64,000 nucleotides of DNA from Locusta migratoria (GCA_026315105.1 CM048744.1:978180721-978244720), one strand, 5' to 3'. Counted from the stretch's first letter, positions 20,953 through 32,588 are shown. Translations and numbers: made by a program. Notes: generated by a model not told the origin, from the sequence alone.

Positions 20953-21658
20953 CCTCGCCTGCTGATCTTCTGTCCTTGGACCGTAAAGGCTTCGGACTTC
21001 TTCTCTTGGCAGGTGTTTCGTCGCCTTATTGAAGATTCATTAATTGAAAAGAGGACAGTAGGACAGTTACAGAACAAATAGGCAGAAGTGTGGTGAACTC
21101 TGTATTCAAAAAGATATGACGAATGTGAGGTAGCCCTGTTGCATGTTAATGTTGTGTCACAAATCAGACTATTTTCCCACGAAACCACCTAGCTGTACGA
21201 CAAGGAATTACAATAGTCAAGAAATAAGCACATTTTATACGGATACATTTGGAGTACCTAGAGAGAGCGGAGAGTAGTTGAATCAGAGAGAAAGTTGCTA
21301 ACCATGAAGTCGTAATACTATAACCAGAGGAGGGGCCAAACGGCCAAGCTTACCTCACTATAAACTGAATGATAAGTGTACCGGGTGCTTCCATACGCCA
21401 ATCATTTTAACAGACGCGGACGGTCCTCAAAGTCACACTTTCCTAATACAGCGGTAACTTCCGCCCTAGACTGTCCGCGAGGTGGATACTTGGAAGCTCT
21501 GCAACTGAATGGCGGTGCGTGGCTGTTCGCCGGGCACGGCACCGCAGTGTGCTTCCGCTGTTCTAAAGTAGTCCCTGTAGCCAACCCTACAGGTAGGGGA
21601 GAGGAACCGCTGGGGAAGCCTAGCCCCTGCGGGCGGCACTGTGTCTCGGACACTCAGG
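20953..21658. other. Unassigned sequence
   Basis: The 3' third (about 21,380-21,655) is GC-rich and open on both strands but shows no recognised peptide motif. Nothing else is seen. Confidence 0.45.
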
Positions 21659-21670
21659 TTGGGACACCTG

Positions 21671-21842
21671 GCCGGCCGCGGTGGCCGAGGGCACGGCCAC
21701 TACGGTCGGGGGTTCGAATCCCCCCTCGGGCATGGATATTTGTGCCGTCCTTAGTATTAGCTAGTTCAAAAGTAGTTTGTAAGTTTAGGGACTGATCACC
21801 CCCTAGTTAAGTCCCATAACACATACAAACATTTGAAACATT
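21671..21842 (+). mobile_element. SINE A with deleted anticodon region, 12-bp target duplication
   Basis: The head begins GCCGGCCGCGGTGGCCGAGG and jumps directly to GCACGGCCACTACGG, a deletion of about 27 bp in the tRNA-like part. B box and tail are intact. TTGGGACACCTG and TTGGGTCACCTG flank it (one mismatch). Confidence 0.92.
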
Positions 21843-21854
21843 TTGGGTCACCTG

Positions 21855-23130
21855 TTTGGAGCGCGGGACAATGCTGGTATGCCTCCGCCACGGCGTCGCT
21901 TCCGCTTGCTTTTCAATTTAACGGCTGTGAGCTGCTACAGTAAATTCTCCATTTTAAGCACTTTCTACATTAACCAAACGTGTAATGTAGAAATTACTCA
22001 GTCCCTTCCATTCGATTGTCCTCTAAGTAAGCACTCATTCTGTGATGCTCCTTGGTTGCTGAAAATTAATAAACCGTTCTAAATTAATTGCTTTAATTTT
22101 GCTACTTTGTAATTAAGGACCCATCTGGTCTGTTATTGGTATCCGGGAGTTGGTAATGTTACCGGCAACTCCAATCCGTGGTCGGAATAACATGATTAAT
22201 TTTATTCTGCACTCTTTCTTGCTTATGGCACAGCCGTTGCGGCCGTGCATTATGTGCCCTCAAAAAGTTACATGTGTGTGTACATGTTTGCAAGTTTGTT
22301 AAAAAAAATACAGCCCATAATGTCTTCTACGTGACGACCAGTGTGGAGCAAGGCGTTTCTTATTTCGCGTCAAACAAAAGAAAGAAGCGGAATTTTACGC
22401 GCACATTCGACAGTGCGGCCTAAAATTAGAATAGTGCTATATTCGGTTTAACTACATGTAGTAAAAGACGCAGTTAAAAGGCGAAGAGCCTCGGACGGGC
22501 TGACTGATACCGGCGTGCGGTAACGCCGCTGGGGCACTGGTAGTCTGTCTTTTACCGTGCCTGTACATGCCGCTGAACTGAACATCACACTACACACAAT
22601 CACACCCCTGTCGAATGCGCGCGCAAAATTTCGCTTCAATTGGCACTGGCTGTCACATAAAAGACACTATGGACTCTATTTTTGTGTCTTACCTGTCTTC
22701 AGCTACACAATGCAAAAACAAAATTGTAATTAACTGCAGAAAGACTACAGAAACTGCGCCTGACGACATTAGAAAGGTCACCCTGTATATTTCTCATCAA
22801 CAGACTCTGACGCAGCTTGACGGACCACAACCAAAGGAGGCACAGGTCTCTATTTTTCATGCAGAAACTTTTTACACTCTGAAAGGCACCGCACCCTGTA
22901 TGACAGACAATTTGGAAAATAAACGGGGGGAGGGGGGAGCGGGAGAACGACGAACGGCACGGTAACAAATCTCTGTGTTCATTTGTTCATTTGTGGAGGA
23001 TTTAGTGGTCCGTTATAGAGCGACGGAAAGAGTTTTAATAATTTGTGCAATTGTAGTTGCAAAGACGGACTATAAAAATAAACCCATTATAAATCTCTAT
23101 AATTATTACATCATACAACAGCCAAGATTT
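21855..23130. other. Unassigned sequence
   Basis: A small imperfect hairpin (GGAGTTGGTAA, TTACCGGCAACTCC) lies at about 22,147-22,173. A 116-codon frame at 22,615-22,965 has no recognised motif. Otherwise nothing. Confidence 0.45.
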
Positions 23131-23474
23131 TTTTTTTATTTATTTATTTAGATACCTTGTTTCGGAAGTTTATATCGTCATCGTCGGCTCTGTAAACAGA
23201 CATACAAGGCAGTAATCAATTTGCTATAATTGATTTTGAAAGTACGTTTACAGATTCGACATTATCAGTATGACCTTATGAAACCAATTATAAAAATTTA
23301 AAAAAAGGAGTGAGCGATATTGCTTGTTGACCAAATACAACAATTCTACATATCACATCGCCCCCAAGATAACAAATATCTATCAGTGACCTATATATAA
23401 AACTGGATGCAATGAAATGTTGGTGGGGGATGAAAGGTTCAAAATGTTTGTGTAATCTACGAGACCTAACTACA

Positions 23475-23700
23475 TATCGCTCGAGACCATCTGCTGACGT
23501 TACATTCATTTGTAAGTAATTTGTGAGATCGTATCTTAGGATATGTTTCATACTTTCGCTGTAATTTGCATTACTTTTCAAAAAAAGAACTGTTTTACTT
23601 CTGATGAAGGCTCCATAAGTGAAGCCGAATCCATGGTAAAGTGAATATTTTACCAAAACTTCTGCAACCGAAGAGCTGTTTCTCAAGTGATTATTTTATA
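23475..23700 (+). repeat. Left PLE pseudo-LTR
   Basis: A direct match to the right copy with scattered substitutions and small gaps. It carries a hammerhead motif. It is entered from the left by a short SINE A 3' tail. Confidence 0.88.
23593..23645 (+). ncRNA. Hammerhead ribozyme motif in left pseudo-LTR (one core change)
   Basis: CTGATGA is at 23,601-23,607, one A, stem II GGCT/AGCC around a 10-nt loop, then GAATCC-AT-GGTA. Stem I pairs ACTT (23,597-23,600) with AAGT (23,639-23,642) and extends by a wobble and two pairs. The expected GAAAC is GAATC, so the A15.1-U16.1 pair is lost. This is a type I layout with very short stem III, as in PLE hammerheads. Confidence 0.75.
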
Positions 23701-24169
23701 TTTTGACGAACGGTTCTGTCTTTAACACTCATGTTTAAAACTGTACGATTTCTGCCTGCTCAGGTGTCTAAGGCTGTTTCTAAATATAAGGATTGTAAAC
23801 ACAGGTATGGTCATTAATTTTAGTGAACAGTGTGACGAAATGGGACTTGTACCCTATCTAAACATTAAGCAGTATAGAAAAGATCCTAAGACATTTAGTA
23901 TTTTAGTGAAAGATTATTTCTGATCATATCAGCATTCTTTATAAGAAAAAGGACGCTCTAAATGAAGAAGCTTACTATCTTTACCTAGAAATTGTTTCGT
24001 AGCTATTACAGTTTTCAAATAGATGATTTTTAGTGTCAAATTACCGCGAGTATGGAAGTGCACAGACAAACCATTTGTAACTGACACGTGAAGAAGTTGC
24101 ATAATCTACCTCGCTTCCTACCTCTTAAGCAGTCACAGTGCACAATAATTTAAAAAAAAACTGAACATA

Positions 24170-25560
24170 AGTTTTTTAATACAATTTTAAACAAAACGAG
24201 CATTACTTTTACTAAAGACGAAACCTCTTTATTAGAAAAAGGTTTAAAATACAATGACAAACCAAATTTATCTGACCATAATGTTATTGATAACCTCAAT
24301 GAAGACCTTAAAACTGGTCTAGATATTGTTAAAAATGAAACTCAAAGCAGGTCAGAATAGCACATGTTTGCAATATTCTCAGCAAAAGTGTAGCTCAGTC
24401 TCAAAATGTTGTTAATTATGACAGTAAAATTAATCAGTTCTATCAATGTAAAAATTATAGATAATGGTGCTTTAATAACCAGCTACCTGGTTATCGCTAC
24501 GAAAGATGAATACGTAGCAAAAACCCATGAATTTTTCGAGGAAAATGTTTCTGTGCTTCAGGTAGATCCCACTCCAATTTTACAAAAAGATTAGGTCTGC
24601 CATCAATGTTGCCCGTTTTTTACTCACGCCTTTCCATAAAAAGCAGCTAATTAACATGAACCTTCAGCCACCCAAACTCCGATCCCAATTTAAGGTCCAC
24701 AAAATTCACCACCCGAGTCGTCCACAGTAATAATTTCGTGGGCTCACTGGCCGGCTGCAAGTCCTCCAATTGGACGCCACTTCGAATTTCGAAGTTTGAA
24801 TAATGCCTACCAAGACTACATTTGTTCATGATAAATTAAAAAAAATCATACGTTTTTCAAAATAATTATTCAGTTTCCAGTAGTCAGAGCCTCATTAACA
24901 AAATAAAAGACGTACATTATCATGAAAATACAAAGATTTTCTCATTTGACATTAAAAACCTTTAATGTACCTGTGCAAACAACTTTAGACATCGTGTTCA
25001 AAAAAGATATTTCCAATGAACAAACCACTGACTTCATGAACCTTATTAGAATCGTAACAAAATACAGTCATTTTGAATTTAATGCTCAGCCATACCGACA
25101 GCCCGATGGTCTTGCAATGGGCATCCCTTTAGCTGGCATCCTAGCAGACATTTTTATCAACTCACTCGAAATTTCTCCGCCTCCACCTTAGGAATCATTT
25201 CCTATTTTAGATATGTCAACGACATTTTAATCATCTACAATGGAACGAACGATGGCGTTGACCACCTGTTCGAAATCTTCAACCAACTTCATGAAAAAAT
25301 CATTTTCACTTGTGAACTTTAATACAATTCCCGTCAGTTAAATTACCTAGACCTTGACAATAGTTGGTGACAAAATCTCTTTTAATGTTTTTCGTAAGGA
25401 ATGCTATTCCGACCAAATAGTACCAGCCTGTTCTACGCACCCACGATCTAACAAAAAAGCTTTCTTTCACTCCGCTGTCCATAAAGCAATTTCTACACCC
25501 TTATCTTCTGAAAACCTAAATGCGCCGCGTTGTCTTATTTATTTAAAAAAAATTAAAATG
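24170..25560 (+). pseudogene. Penelope-like reverse transcriptase, decayed
   Basis: Successive frames give FTKDETSLLEKGLKYNDKPN, then VIATKDEYVAKTHEFFEEN, then KVHKIHHPSRP (the KIHK-PxRP region), FSHLTLKTFNVPVQTTLDI (motif A region, catalytic Asp lost), and YRQPDGLAMGIPLAGILADI (motif B). Finally ISYFRYVNDILIIYNG gives motif C with YVND where active enzymes have YxDD. The order and wording are characteristic of PLE reverse transcriptase rather than LINE or LTR types. Several stops and frameshifts, and changes at two of the catalytic Asp positions, rule out activity. In the family it copies element RNA at a target nick in the nucleus. Confidence 0.88.
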
Positions 25561-25590
25561 TGCAAACTTCTTAATTTTTAACGTGAGCCA

Positions 25591-25835
25591 TATTGCTCGA
25601 GACCATCTGCTGACGTTACATTCACATGTAAGTAATTTGTGTGATCCTATCTTGGGATATAATGTTTCATACTTTCTCTGTAATTTGCACTACTTTTTAA
25701 AAAAATTTTATTCATAGGTAAAAAAAACTGTTTTGCCTCTGATGAAGGCTCCCCTAGTGAAGGCGAAACCATGGTAAAGTAAATATTTTACCAAACTTCT
25801 GCAACCGAAAGCTGTTTCTCAAGTGATTTTTTATA
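25591..25835 (+). repeat. Right PLE pseudo-LTR
   Basis: This matches the left copy with a small insertion (TTTTATTCATAGGTAA) and a few substitutions. It carries the second hammerhead motif and ends at a SINE insertion. Confidence 0.88.
25732..25783 (+). ncRNA. Hammerhead ribozyme motif in right pseudo-LTR
   Basis: CTGATGA is at 25,739-25,745, one A, stem II GGCT/AGGC (one mismatch), GAAACC-AT-GGTA with an intact A15.1-U16.1 pair and cleavable A at 25,776. Stem I pairs about six of seven positions between 25,732-25,738 and 25,777-25,783. The core is complete; both helices have one mismatch. Confidence 0.75.
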
Positions 25836-25975
25836 CTTATAAACTACCTTATACTAAAGACAGCACAAACATCAAAGGAGGGGGATTCGAACCCCCCCCC
25901 CCCCCCCCGACGGGGAGCGGCCTTGCGGATCGGAGCATAGCGCCTCAATGCGCTCGAACATCCCGCCGCGGCACG
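25836..25975 (-). mobile_element. SINE A2 fragment with expanded C-run
   Basis: The head (minus strand GCCGCGGCGGGATGTTCGAGCG) and B box (GGGTTCGAATCC on minus) are recognisable. A run of about 18 C lies at 25,890-25,907 where relatives have 6. The same subfamily head occurs at 36,185-36,355 and 59,160. The 3' tail hairpin is missing. Confidence 0.8.
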
Positions 25976-27128
25976 GAAAAAGCTGGGAGTGTCAGATACA
26001 CAAAATATCCTCTCACATAGCATAAAGTAGCTAGCAGAAAACAAGATGTAGATACAAGATGTCGATCTGTTACCTCTCTGTTGTTTAGACAACTTATGTA
26101 TCTAGTTGTAAAAAAGATTTATCGGCGCTGTTTTATTTTGCCCAGCCTGCACTATCAAGCTGCGATTCAGCGCTGTCTGTCCAAAAACACACTTCATTTA
26201 TTCGTTTTACCCGGCATGGATACGGCCAAAAGATTAACGAGACTTTCTTTTTATGTTAAGACAACACAAGTGCAGCACATTGTAGATACTGCGAATTTTG
26301 TTATTCGTCAAAGTACAAAAAATAATTAATATTTTGCTCCCCAATTAACGGGTATAGCTAAGAATCTTTTGCAGTTGTGACCTTTGCTAGCGTCTGACGT
26401 TCTCTCTTCTAGCCTGATTTTCTGCTCACTATTCAATAAATAAATATGATAGCAACAGGGGAAGACTGCTGACTAAAAGTCCGAGTTTATTCTGAAATTG
26501 GTGCACTGAAATCTGGGGTAGCCTGTTACATTTGATAATACGGATAAACCACGCAATACAAAACATAAACCTGACACTGAAAACATCTTTCTGCAGGAAA
26601 AGACAAAAATGGGAACAAATATCGAAGTAAATGAGGATTCTACCAACTCGTCCAGCTCTTAATGAGAGTGAGAGTTATATAGAGAGAACACAAATTATCT
26701 TTTAGTCAAGAGAACGAACAACTGATCCCAAGTAGGAGCAGTGAAAGTGCTACAGCGAAAGCACGGTTAATCTGATGGCGCGTTCCGTTCGGTACGCAAA
26801 CCGTTGGATTTCTATTAACTCGCGGCTTTCGTGAGCACGTACACGTTGGGACGACTGCTGCATTAAGTCAGCATCTCGATCTATTGCAATGGCGGAAACA
26901 TCCGCACATGATGCGTTCGTCGACAGATACCTTCTGAGATTCGTGAGCAACTGAGGACGAGAAGGGCTCTCTCGCTGGTTTTCTTATATCGTGCATTGAC
27001 TCGCAGTATGCGTCCGCCGACAAAAGGGAACTATAACCAGTCTCTCCAGAGGAACCGTTAACTTCAGTCTCGGCCTGTGCCAACACCGTCTAGATACGAG
27101 GCGTCCGTGTCACGTCATACCGCCGTGA
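25976..27128. other. Unassigned sequence
   Basis: AT-rich first part and a more GC-rich part at 26,740-27,115. Short open frames only, no known motif. Confidence 0.5.
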
Positions 27129-28215
27129 CGATGCAGAACTGGTTCTTTTTGCTGATGATACAAGTATAGCTATCACACCTGACAGACAAGAACTGAAGAA
27201 ATTGTAAACGACATGTTTAAGAAAATCATTAAGTGGTTCTCAGCAAATGGACTATCATTAAATTTTGATAAAACACAGTACATACAGTTCCGTACAGTAA
27301 ATGGAATGACACCATTAATAAATATAGGTTTTGGTCAGAAATCTGTAGCAAAGGTAGAATATTCAAAAATTTTAGATGTATGGATTGATGAGGGGTCGAA
27401 CTGGAAAAAAGACATTGAAGATCTGCTAAAATTAACTTACTATGTCTATTTTCATTCTCTGCTTTCGTTTGGCATCATTTTCTGGTGTATTTCATCATTG
27501 AGTAAAAAAGTATTCATTGCATAAAAGCGTGTGACCAGAATAATTGCCGCAGCCCATCCAAGATCATCCTGCAGACACTTATTTAATGAGCTAGGGATCT
27601 TCACAGTAGCTTCACAGTATATATATTCACTTATGAAATTCCGCGGTGGCCGAGGGGACTGAGGCGCTCCAGTCACGGTCTGCACGGCCACTACGGGCAT
27701 GGATATTTGTGCCGTCCTTAGTATTAGTTAGTTCATAAATAGTTTCTAAGTTTAGGGACTGGTGACCCCGTAGTTAAGTCCCATAAGCTCTACAAACATT
27801 TGAACACTTGAACTTATGAAATTTGTTATTACCAATCCCACCGAATTCAAAAGCAATAGCAGTGTACATAACAACAACACTAGGAGAAAGAATGATCTTC
27901 ACTATTCAAGGTTAAATCTAGCTTTGGCACAGAAAGGGGTAAATTACGCTACCACGAAAGTCTTTGGTCACCTACCAAACAGCTTCAAAAGCCTGACAGA
28001 TAGCCAACTAGCATTAAAAAAAAATTCTGAATGGCAACTCCTTCTACACTATAGATGAATTTTTAGATATAAATTTGTAAAAATAAAAACATTGTTTCAT
28101 GTAATATTTAGTAGAAAGTAATAATCTGTAGAGAGACCTTTCATTGACCTGACACGTTCCACATTACGAAGTGTCGTAATGATGATCTATGGAACAAGTA
28201 CTAATCTAATCATCG
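27129..28215 (+). mobile_element. Non-LTR LINE 3' half (CR1/Jockey group), decayed
   Basis: The first codons give LVLFADDTSIAI, the reverse transcriptase motif C. Next is KKIIKWFSANGLSLNFDKTQ, KVEYSKILDVWIDEG, a deletion of perhaps 40 codons, LLSFGIIFWCISS, then RVTRIIAAAHPRSSC. After a SINE the frame continues HYSRLNLALAQKGVNYATTK. This is the thumb and C-terminal part of a LINE ORF2. A 3' UTR with GACACGTTCCACATTACGAA runs to a TAATCTAATC end. The element is 5'-truncated just before motif C. Confidence 0.85.
27641..27811 (+). mobile_element. SINE A with 12-bp target duplication
   Basis: The head lacks the first few bases and part of the B box region (CTACGG joins GCATGGATATTTG directly). 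The tail is intact. ACTTATGAAATT is repeated at 27,629-27,640 and 27,812-27,823, inside the LINE coding part. Confidence 0.95.
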
Positions 28216-28688
28216 CGAGCTCACTAGCTGAAGCCACGAGGCAGCGGGCTGTGCCCCAGCGACCAGCCATTCAGCTAGCGACGGCAGCCTACCGGTGTGA
28301 CGTGACGCGGACGTGTTGTGAGGCCTGGTACCTAGTGCTGCATGAATAGGGGCGATCAAGTGGTGTCCCTCCGCCGGCAAGATGGCGTGTCCAAGGATTC
28401 AAAATAACGGCTGAGTGGCTTTTGTGGCTGTTCGCCATATTGCGAAACTATCTATTGGGATAATAATTTAGGACCCGGAAAAGCATCCCGCCCGCACTAG
28501 ATGACGATACTCCGGTTAGGCAAGCATACTGTGACATACCGCCGGAGAAAATTAGTTTCATGTGGTTTAATTGCCGATTAATTTCGTCCACTTTCTCAAT
28601 TTTAATCAGATCGGTTCTTGTGACGTATCAATCGAATCGTAATTTTGCGTACTGTTCGAAACCATAACCAGAAAGTTAATAACTACTT
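28216..28688. other. Unassigned sequence
   Basis: The first 170 bp are GC-rich; nothing recognisable. Confidence 0.5.
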
Positions 28689-31600
28689 TAGTCCAGTCAA
28701 TGAATGCATGCTAGAATGCATGGAATATGCGAGAATTTTTGACTTCAGGGCTTTGTTAGGGATAGTTAGGAGGTGAACATACTAAAAGTCCCCGCCCCTG
28801 GGGGGTGAGCTAAAGCGGGGAGGGGGGGTGGAAATGTACCATTTATTGGTTTTCCGCTTATATCTCGAAAACAGTCGGCTTTAGGAAAAAATTGTTCCAA
28901 ATAAATATGAAAGATAATTGAATTTGCTATAAAATTGTTTCCATACATATATGTCGAATTCCCAACGGTTTTCGAGATATACGTTATTGAAAATAGACAA
29001 TTTCGGAAAAAATAATCTTTACCTCACTGATTTTGTCAAACATTCACTTCTAATGACTCACTCGATCTTTACTCAGAAAATTTGTCAGAAATAACGTTGT
29101 AGAGCATTAAATTTACTTCAATTTGATATGCACATTTGCTACCTTGCAAGCATGGTAAATAACAACTAACAATGACATGAAGGTACTTGGGATTATAACA
29201 GAACACCTTTTTTATAAATGTAGCTTTTTTGATATTATGAATCATGTAATTAAAGTATTTACAAACACCGAAAGTGATTCAGAATGAAGAAAAAAATTGC
29301 ATTCAAAGCAACATCATCGTCTTTCTGAGGCGGAGTAGTTGAGGCTCACTTATTGTCACCTGCAGATGATATATCGTCAAAGTCGCCAGTACCTAACGCC
29401 CGGGAGATGAGGAAGCCCCAAGACGAACGTCGCAGGCCTGTCACTTGCTGGGGGATGGACTGCAGTGTACTCACTCACTTCTCTTTTCAGTTCACTTCAA
29501 AAGTTCGCCAACCGTAGAGAAAGTTGTGTGTCGGTATTGTGTACCAGCTTTTCGAGATATTTTTTATTTATTTATGAAAATGATGACTGTGTAGTGCGCG
29601 CAATGGCTACTCGGTGTTTTGTATGTGATGAAACAATAGATGGACCAGGTGTTTCTACAGTGACAAAAAAGGAATACTATCACTCATCAAAGCTAAAATA
29701 GAAAGGGGAGATAGCGATGGCTCATCTTCAGAAGGTTTGGACATTCTTCTGATTCATACTCAATGTCGTAAAAATTACATCAGGTTGCAATGGTTATGTT
29801 ACATTTTTGAAGACCAGTTGTCTTGGGAGAGGTTGTACAGTGGTTTTTATTGGGTACTCTGACACATCAGAGAGGATAAAGGAGCTGAACAGCCCACGAT
29901 ATCGCCTCAGGAGGTGTGGGGAATGCCAGTCTAGAAACTAAAATTACAGTGAAGCAAGAGGATTTCCTCTCCAAATTTAACAATAAGAATCAGGTAATAA
30001 ACCTGTTGATGATGCAACTACAGAAAAATGGAATAAATGGCCTCCAAGCTTCAGGTGATGCTGACGTTGATATTGTGGAGACAGCTATCAACAGATCACA
30101 TAATTCCTCAATTGCGATTATTGGAGAGAATGTCGACTTAGCTATTCTCTTAATAGCAAAATCTCCAACTGATGGTAACATTCTGCTTGTAGAACCAGGA
30201 AGAGGGAAGTTTAAGACGTGTTTATGTTCTTCACAATAGCTGCAGCAGGAATTGAAAATGGACAATGCCCATTTGTCATTCTTACATGCATTTACAGGCT
30301 GTGATACAATATCTGTACCGTATTGCAAGAATAAAGTGGGGTTTGTCAAAATGCACCAGAAGTCCAAAATCATACAACATGCTGCTGAGATATTTGCCAC
30401 CAGTTCTTCTTTCCCCAACTCCATTGAGACAGTGGGAATCACGATTACTCTACTCTATAATGGTATGGAGCTGCAGCCACCACAAAATATCTAACCGAGT
30501 TCCGCAACAAATCATTTATAAAAGCAGCTGGGAACATGAAGCCTTATCTCTCGTGTCTCCCTCCAGCTGAAGTAGCTGTTAAGCAGCATGCATCCCGAAC
30601 TTACCACGAAGTACGCCTTTGGTTAGGAGAGGAACGCTGAATTGGTGTTGCAATGGTCAACTATTTCCGAAACACTCAGACTTACATGCAGCCCCTGACG
30701 AAATCTTGATTTTTTTTTTCCTTTCTTTTTTTGTCGACGAACGAAATAATTTGACAGTGGCAGATGTGGTTGCAGAAAAGCGTTTTTACGCTGCTCTGTT
30801 ACATGCCTGAACTGCTAGGGCAACTGCAGCAACGGAGTACGAATATTAATTCAGGTTGAAGAAGACGACAGTGACATCGAGACTCCACCAATCTCCTTGG
30901 ACGACGCCTGCACTACTGACGAAGTTGAATGAACCTTGACCATGCCTCCTCAGAAAAACAAAGATGTTGCTTTGGCTGCACTTATTTTTCATTCTGAATC
31001 ACTATCAGTGTTTCTAAAAACGTTCATTGTATGATTCATACTATTGTAATAAAAGCTACAACTATGAAAAGATTTCAATTGTAAGTACCTTCTTGTCATT
31101 GTTAAAGTGTTGGTATTTACCATGCTAGCACGTTTCATAAGGTAAAAACGTTACAGCCTCTCAAAACACTCATTTCTAGAAGGACGTCGAAACTAAGCGC
31201 ACATCTTATAAATGATAACTTCTGATTGGCTGAAGATAAGGTAACAAATGTGCATATCAAATTGAAGTAAATTTAATGTTCTACAACTTTCTTTTTGACA
31301 AATTTTCTGAGAAACGCTCGAGTGAGTCACTAGAAGTAAATGTTTGACAAGATTAGTGAGGTAAAGATGATTTTTTTCCAAATTTGTCTATTTTCAATAA
31401 CGTATATCTCGAAATCCGTTGGGAATTCGACATATATGTATGGAAACAACTTTATAGCAAATTCAATTATCTTTCATTTTTATTTGGAACATTTTTTTCC
31501 TAAAGCCGACAGTTTTTGAGATATAAGCGGAAAACCAAAAAATGTTACCTTTCCACCCCCCATCCCCGCTTTAGATCACCCCCCAGGGGCGGGGACTTTT

Positions 31601-31706
31601 AGTATGTTCACCTCCTAACTATCCCCAACAAAGTCCTGAAGTCAAAAATTCTCGCATATTCCATGCATTCTACACCCCTCTTTTTGAGCACTCATTGATT
31701 GGACTA
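28689..31706 (+). mobile_element. 3.0-kb DNA transposon with 0.65-0.75 kb terminal inverted repeats
   Basis: The ends are inverted copies beginning TAGTCCAxTCAATGAxTGC. Matches continue through TATAAGCGGAAAACCAA, TTCGACATATATGT, the GATATGCACATTTG word, CATGGTAAATA, ATTATGAATCAT, GTGATTCAGAATGA and CAAAGCAACATC. The left arm spans about 28,689-29,357 and the right about 30,925-31,706, with an extra 100 bp or so in the right arm near 31,140-31,240. CTT lies next to each end and may be a 3-bp target duplication, which is weak evidence. The centre carries one decayed gene on the plus strand. The superfamily is not identified. Confidence 0.88.
29603..30932 (+). pseudogene. Decayed gene of a transposon-associated family inside the long-TIR element
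   Basis: The start region gives MATRCFVCDETIDGPGVSTV, with a CxxC pair. Later frames give DADVDIVETAINRSHNS, AIIGENVDLAILLIAKS, then LSFLHAFTGCDT, a GxxxNxxLVLQWST-like stretch, and an acidic end EEDDSDIETPP before TGA at 30,930. I recall similar repeated genes from arthropods with an N-terminal Cys cluster and a D-x-D-L-L / TGCDT pair. The DxDL and GCDxxS pair resembles PIN/FEN-like nuclease folds, but that is inference. Many stops and frameshifts; not functional. Its 3' end overlaps the right inverted repeat. Confidence 0.65.
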
Positions 31707-32194
31707 CTTGATTACTGCACATATCTTTGTCATAAAGACTAAACACCAGCACATTGGTGTTCGGCTGTGAAAAATTTCATTTCTACAACATGAGCAGTAC
31801 ATAATAATAACAAAAAGAAATATCCAGGTCTACATGAAGTAAACGGAAATATAAAGAGAGTAGAAATGCGGTAACAGGCAATTTGCCTAATGTATGAAGT
31901 GGAGAAGAAGGAAAAACACGCTTTGTAATGAATATTTGGTATTTCAGAAATGTCTGTGTAACGGATGTAGGCCTACTTATTTGTCAATGGGTAAGACACC
32001 CACAGGAAGGAAACTAACGACAGAGACTTTATACCGCAAGAGATGAAGCACGAGCTCGCATTGGGGAAGGATGAGGAAGGAAATCGGTCGTGTACTTTTT
32101 AAAGGAACCATTCCAATGTTTGCCAAAACCGATTTAAGAAAACGCAAATCTCGAAGGCCGGCCACTGACTTTAGACACCCAATTTTATTTGATA
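31707..32194. other. Unassigned sequence
   Basis: Nothing recognised. Confidence 0.5.
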
Positions 32195-32275
32195 CTAGCT
32201 TAAACCCGCGGCTCCGCTAGCGTGTTACTTCATTATAATAGATAAGCTATATTTCAGTAGTGTGCATTGAAACTG
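32195..32275 (+). repeat. Dispersed repeat with TACTAGCTTAA start, copy 2
   Basis: A same-strand match to 10,846-10,930: ACCCGCGGCTCCGCTAGCGTG, then AGATAAGCTATATTTCAGTA. Beyond about 80 bp the two copies diverge. Confidence 0.6.
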
Positions 32276-32583
32276 GTTTTGAAGGAACTGAAAAATATTC
32301 CTATCAGATTGCAGAAGACTATGTACTTACCGTTTATCAGGAAAGTTATGGTCTGTGGCATCACGTATCGCTGTATGTAACCTCCTTGCTATAAAGTCGC
32401 AAACGTCACCGCTGTCCTTCAGCCCTAATTATTTTTTTATAATTTGACGACTTTCAACCGCCATATCTTCTACTCCCTCATAGCTATCGGAACTGCTATG
32501 GTGTACAACGGGAGACTTCGGACAACAATTACACACAGATCATTCGTTTGCGTTCTGCAGTTTTCGCTGCAGAGCGAAATATT

Positions 32584-32588
32584 CACAC

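Larger units (their letters stand above)
23475..25835 (+). mobile_element. Penelope-like element with direct pseudo-LTRs
   Basis: Two direct repeats of about 230 bp, 23,475-23,700 and 25,591-25,835, share GCTCGAGACCATCTGCTGAC, TCTGATGAAGGCTCC and GCTGTTTCTCAAGTGATT. Between them lies decayed PLE reverse transcriptase. PLEs are known for such LTR-like repeats, produced from tandem copies, and for hammerhead ribozymes inside them; both are seen here. No GIY-YIG domain was found after the RT. A 36-nt SINE A tail abuts the left pseudo-LTR, and a SINE is inserted at the end of the right one. Confidence 0.88.

Noticed and set aside
23132..23210. Minus-strand CCGACGATGACG and CCGAAACAAGGTA near an AATAAATAAATAAA run, as a PLE ribozyme
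   Set aside because: Two core changes and no clear stem II; too weak to annotate, though a PLE terminus is possible.
23475..25835. LTR retrotransposon because of direct terminal repeats
   Set aside because: The repeats lack TG..CA ends, primer-binding site and polypurine tract, and the RT is of the Penelope type.
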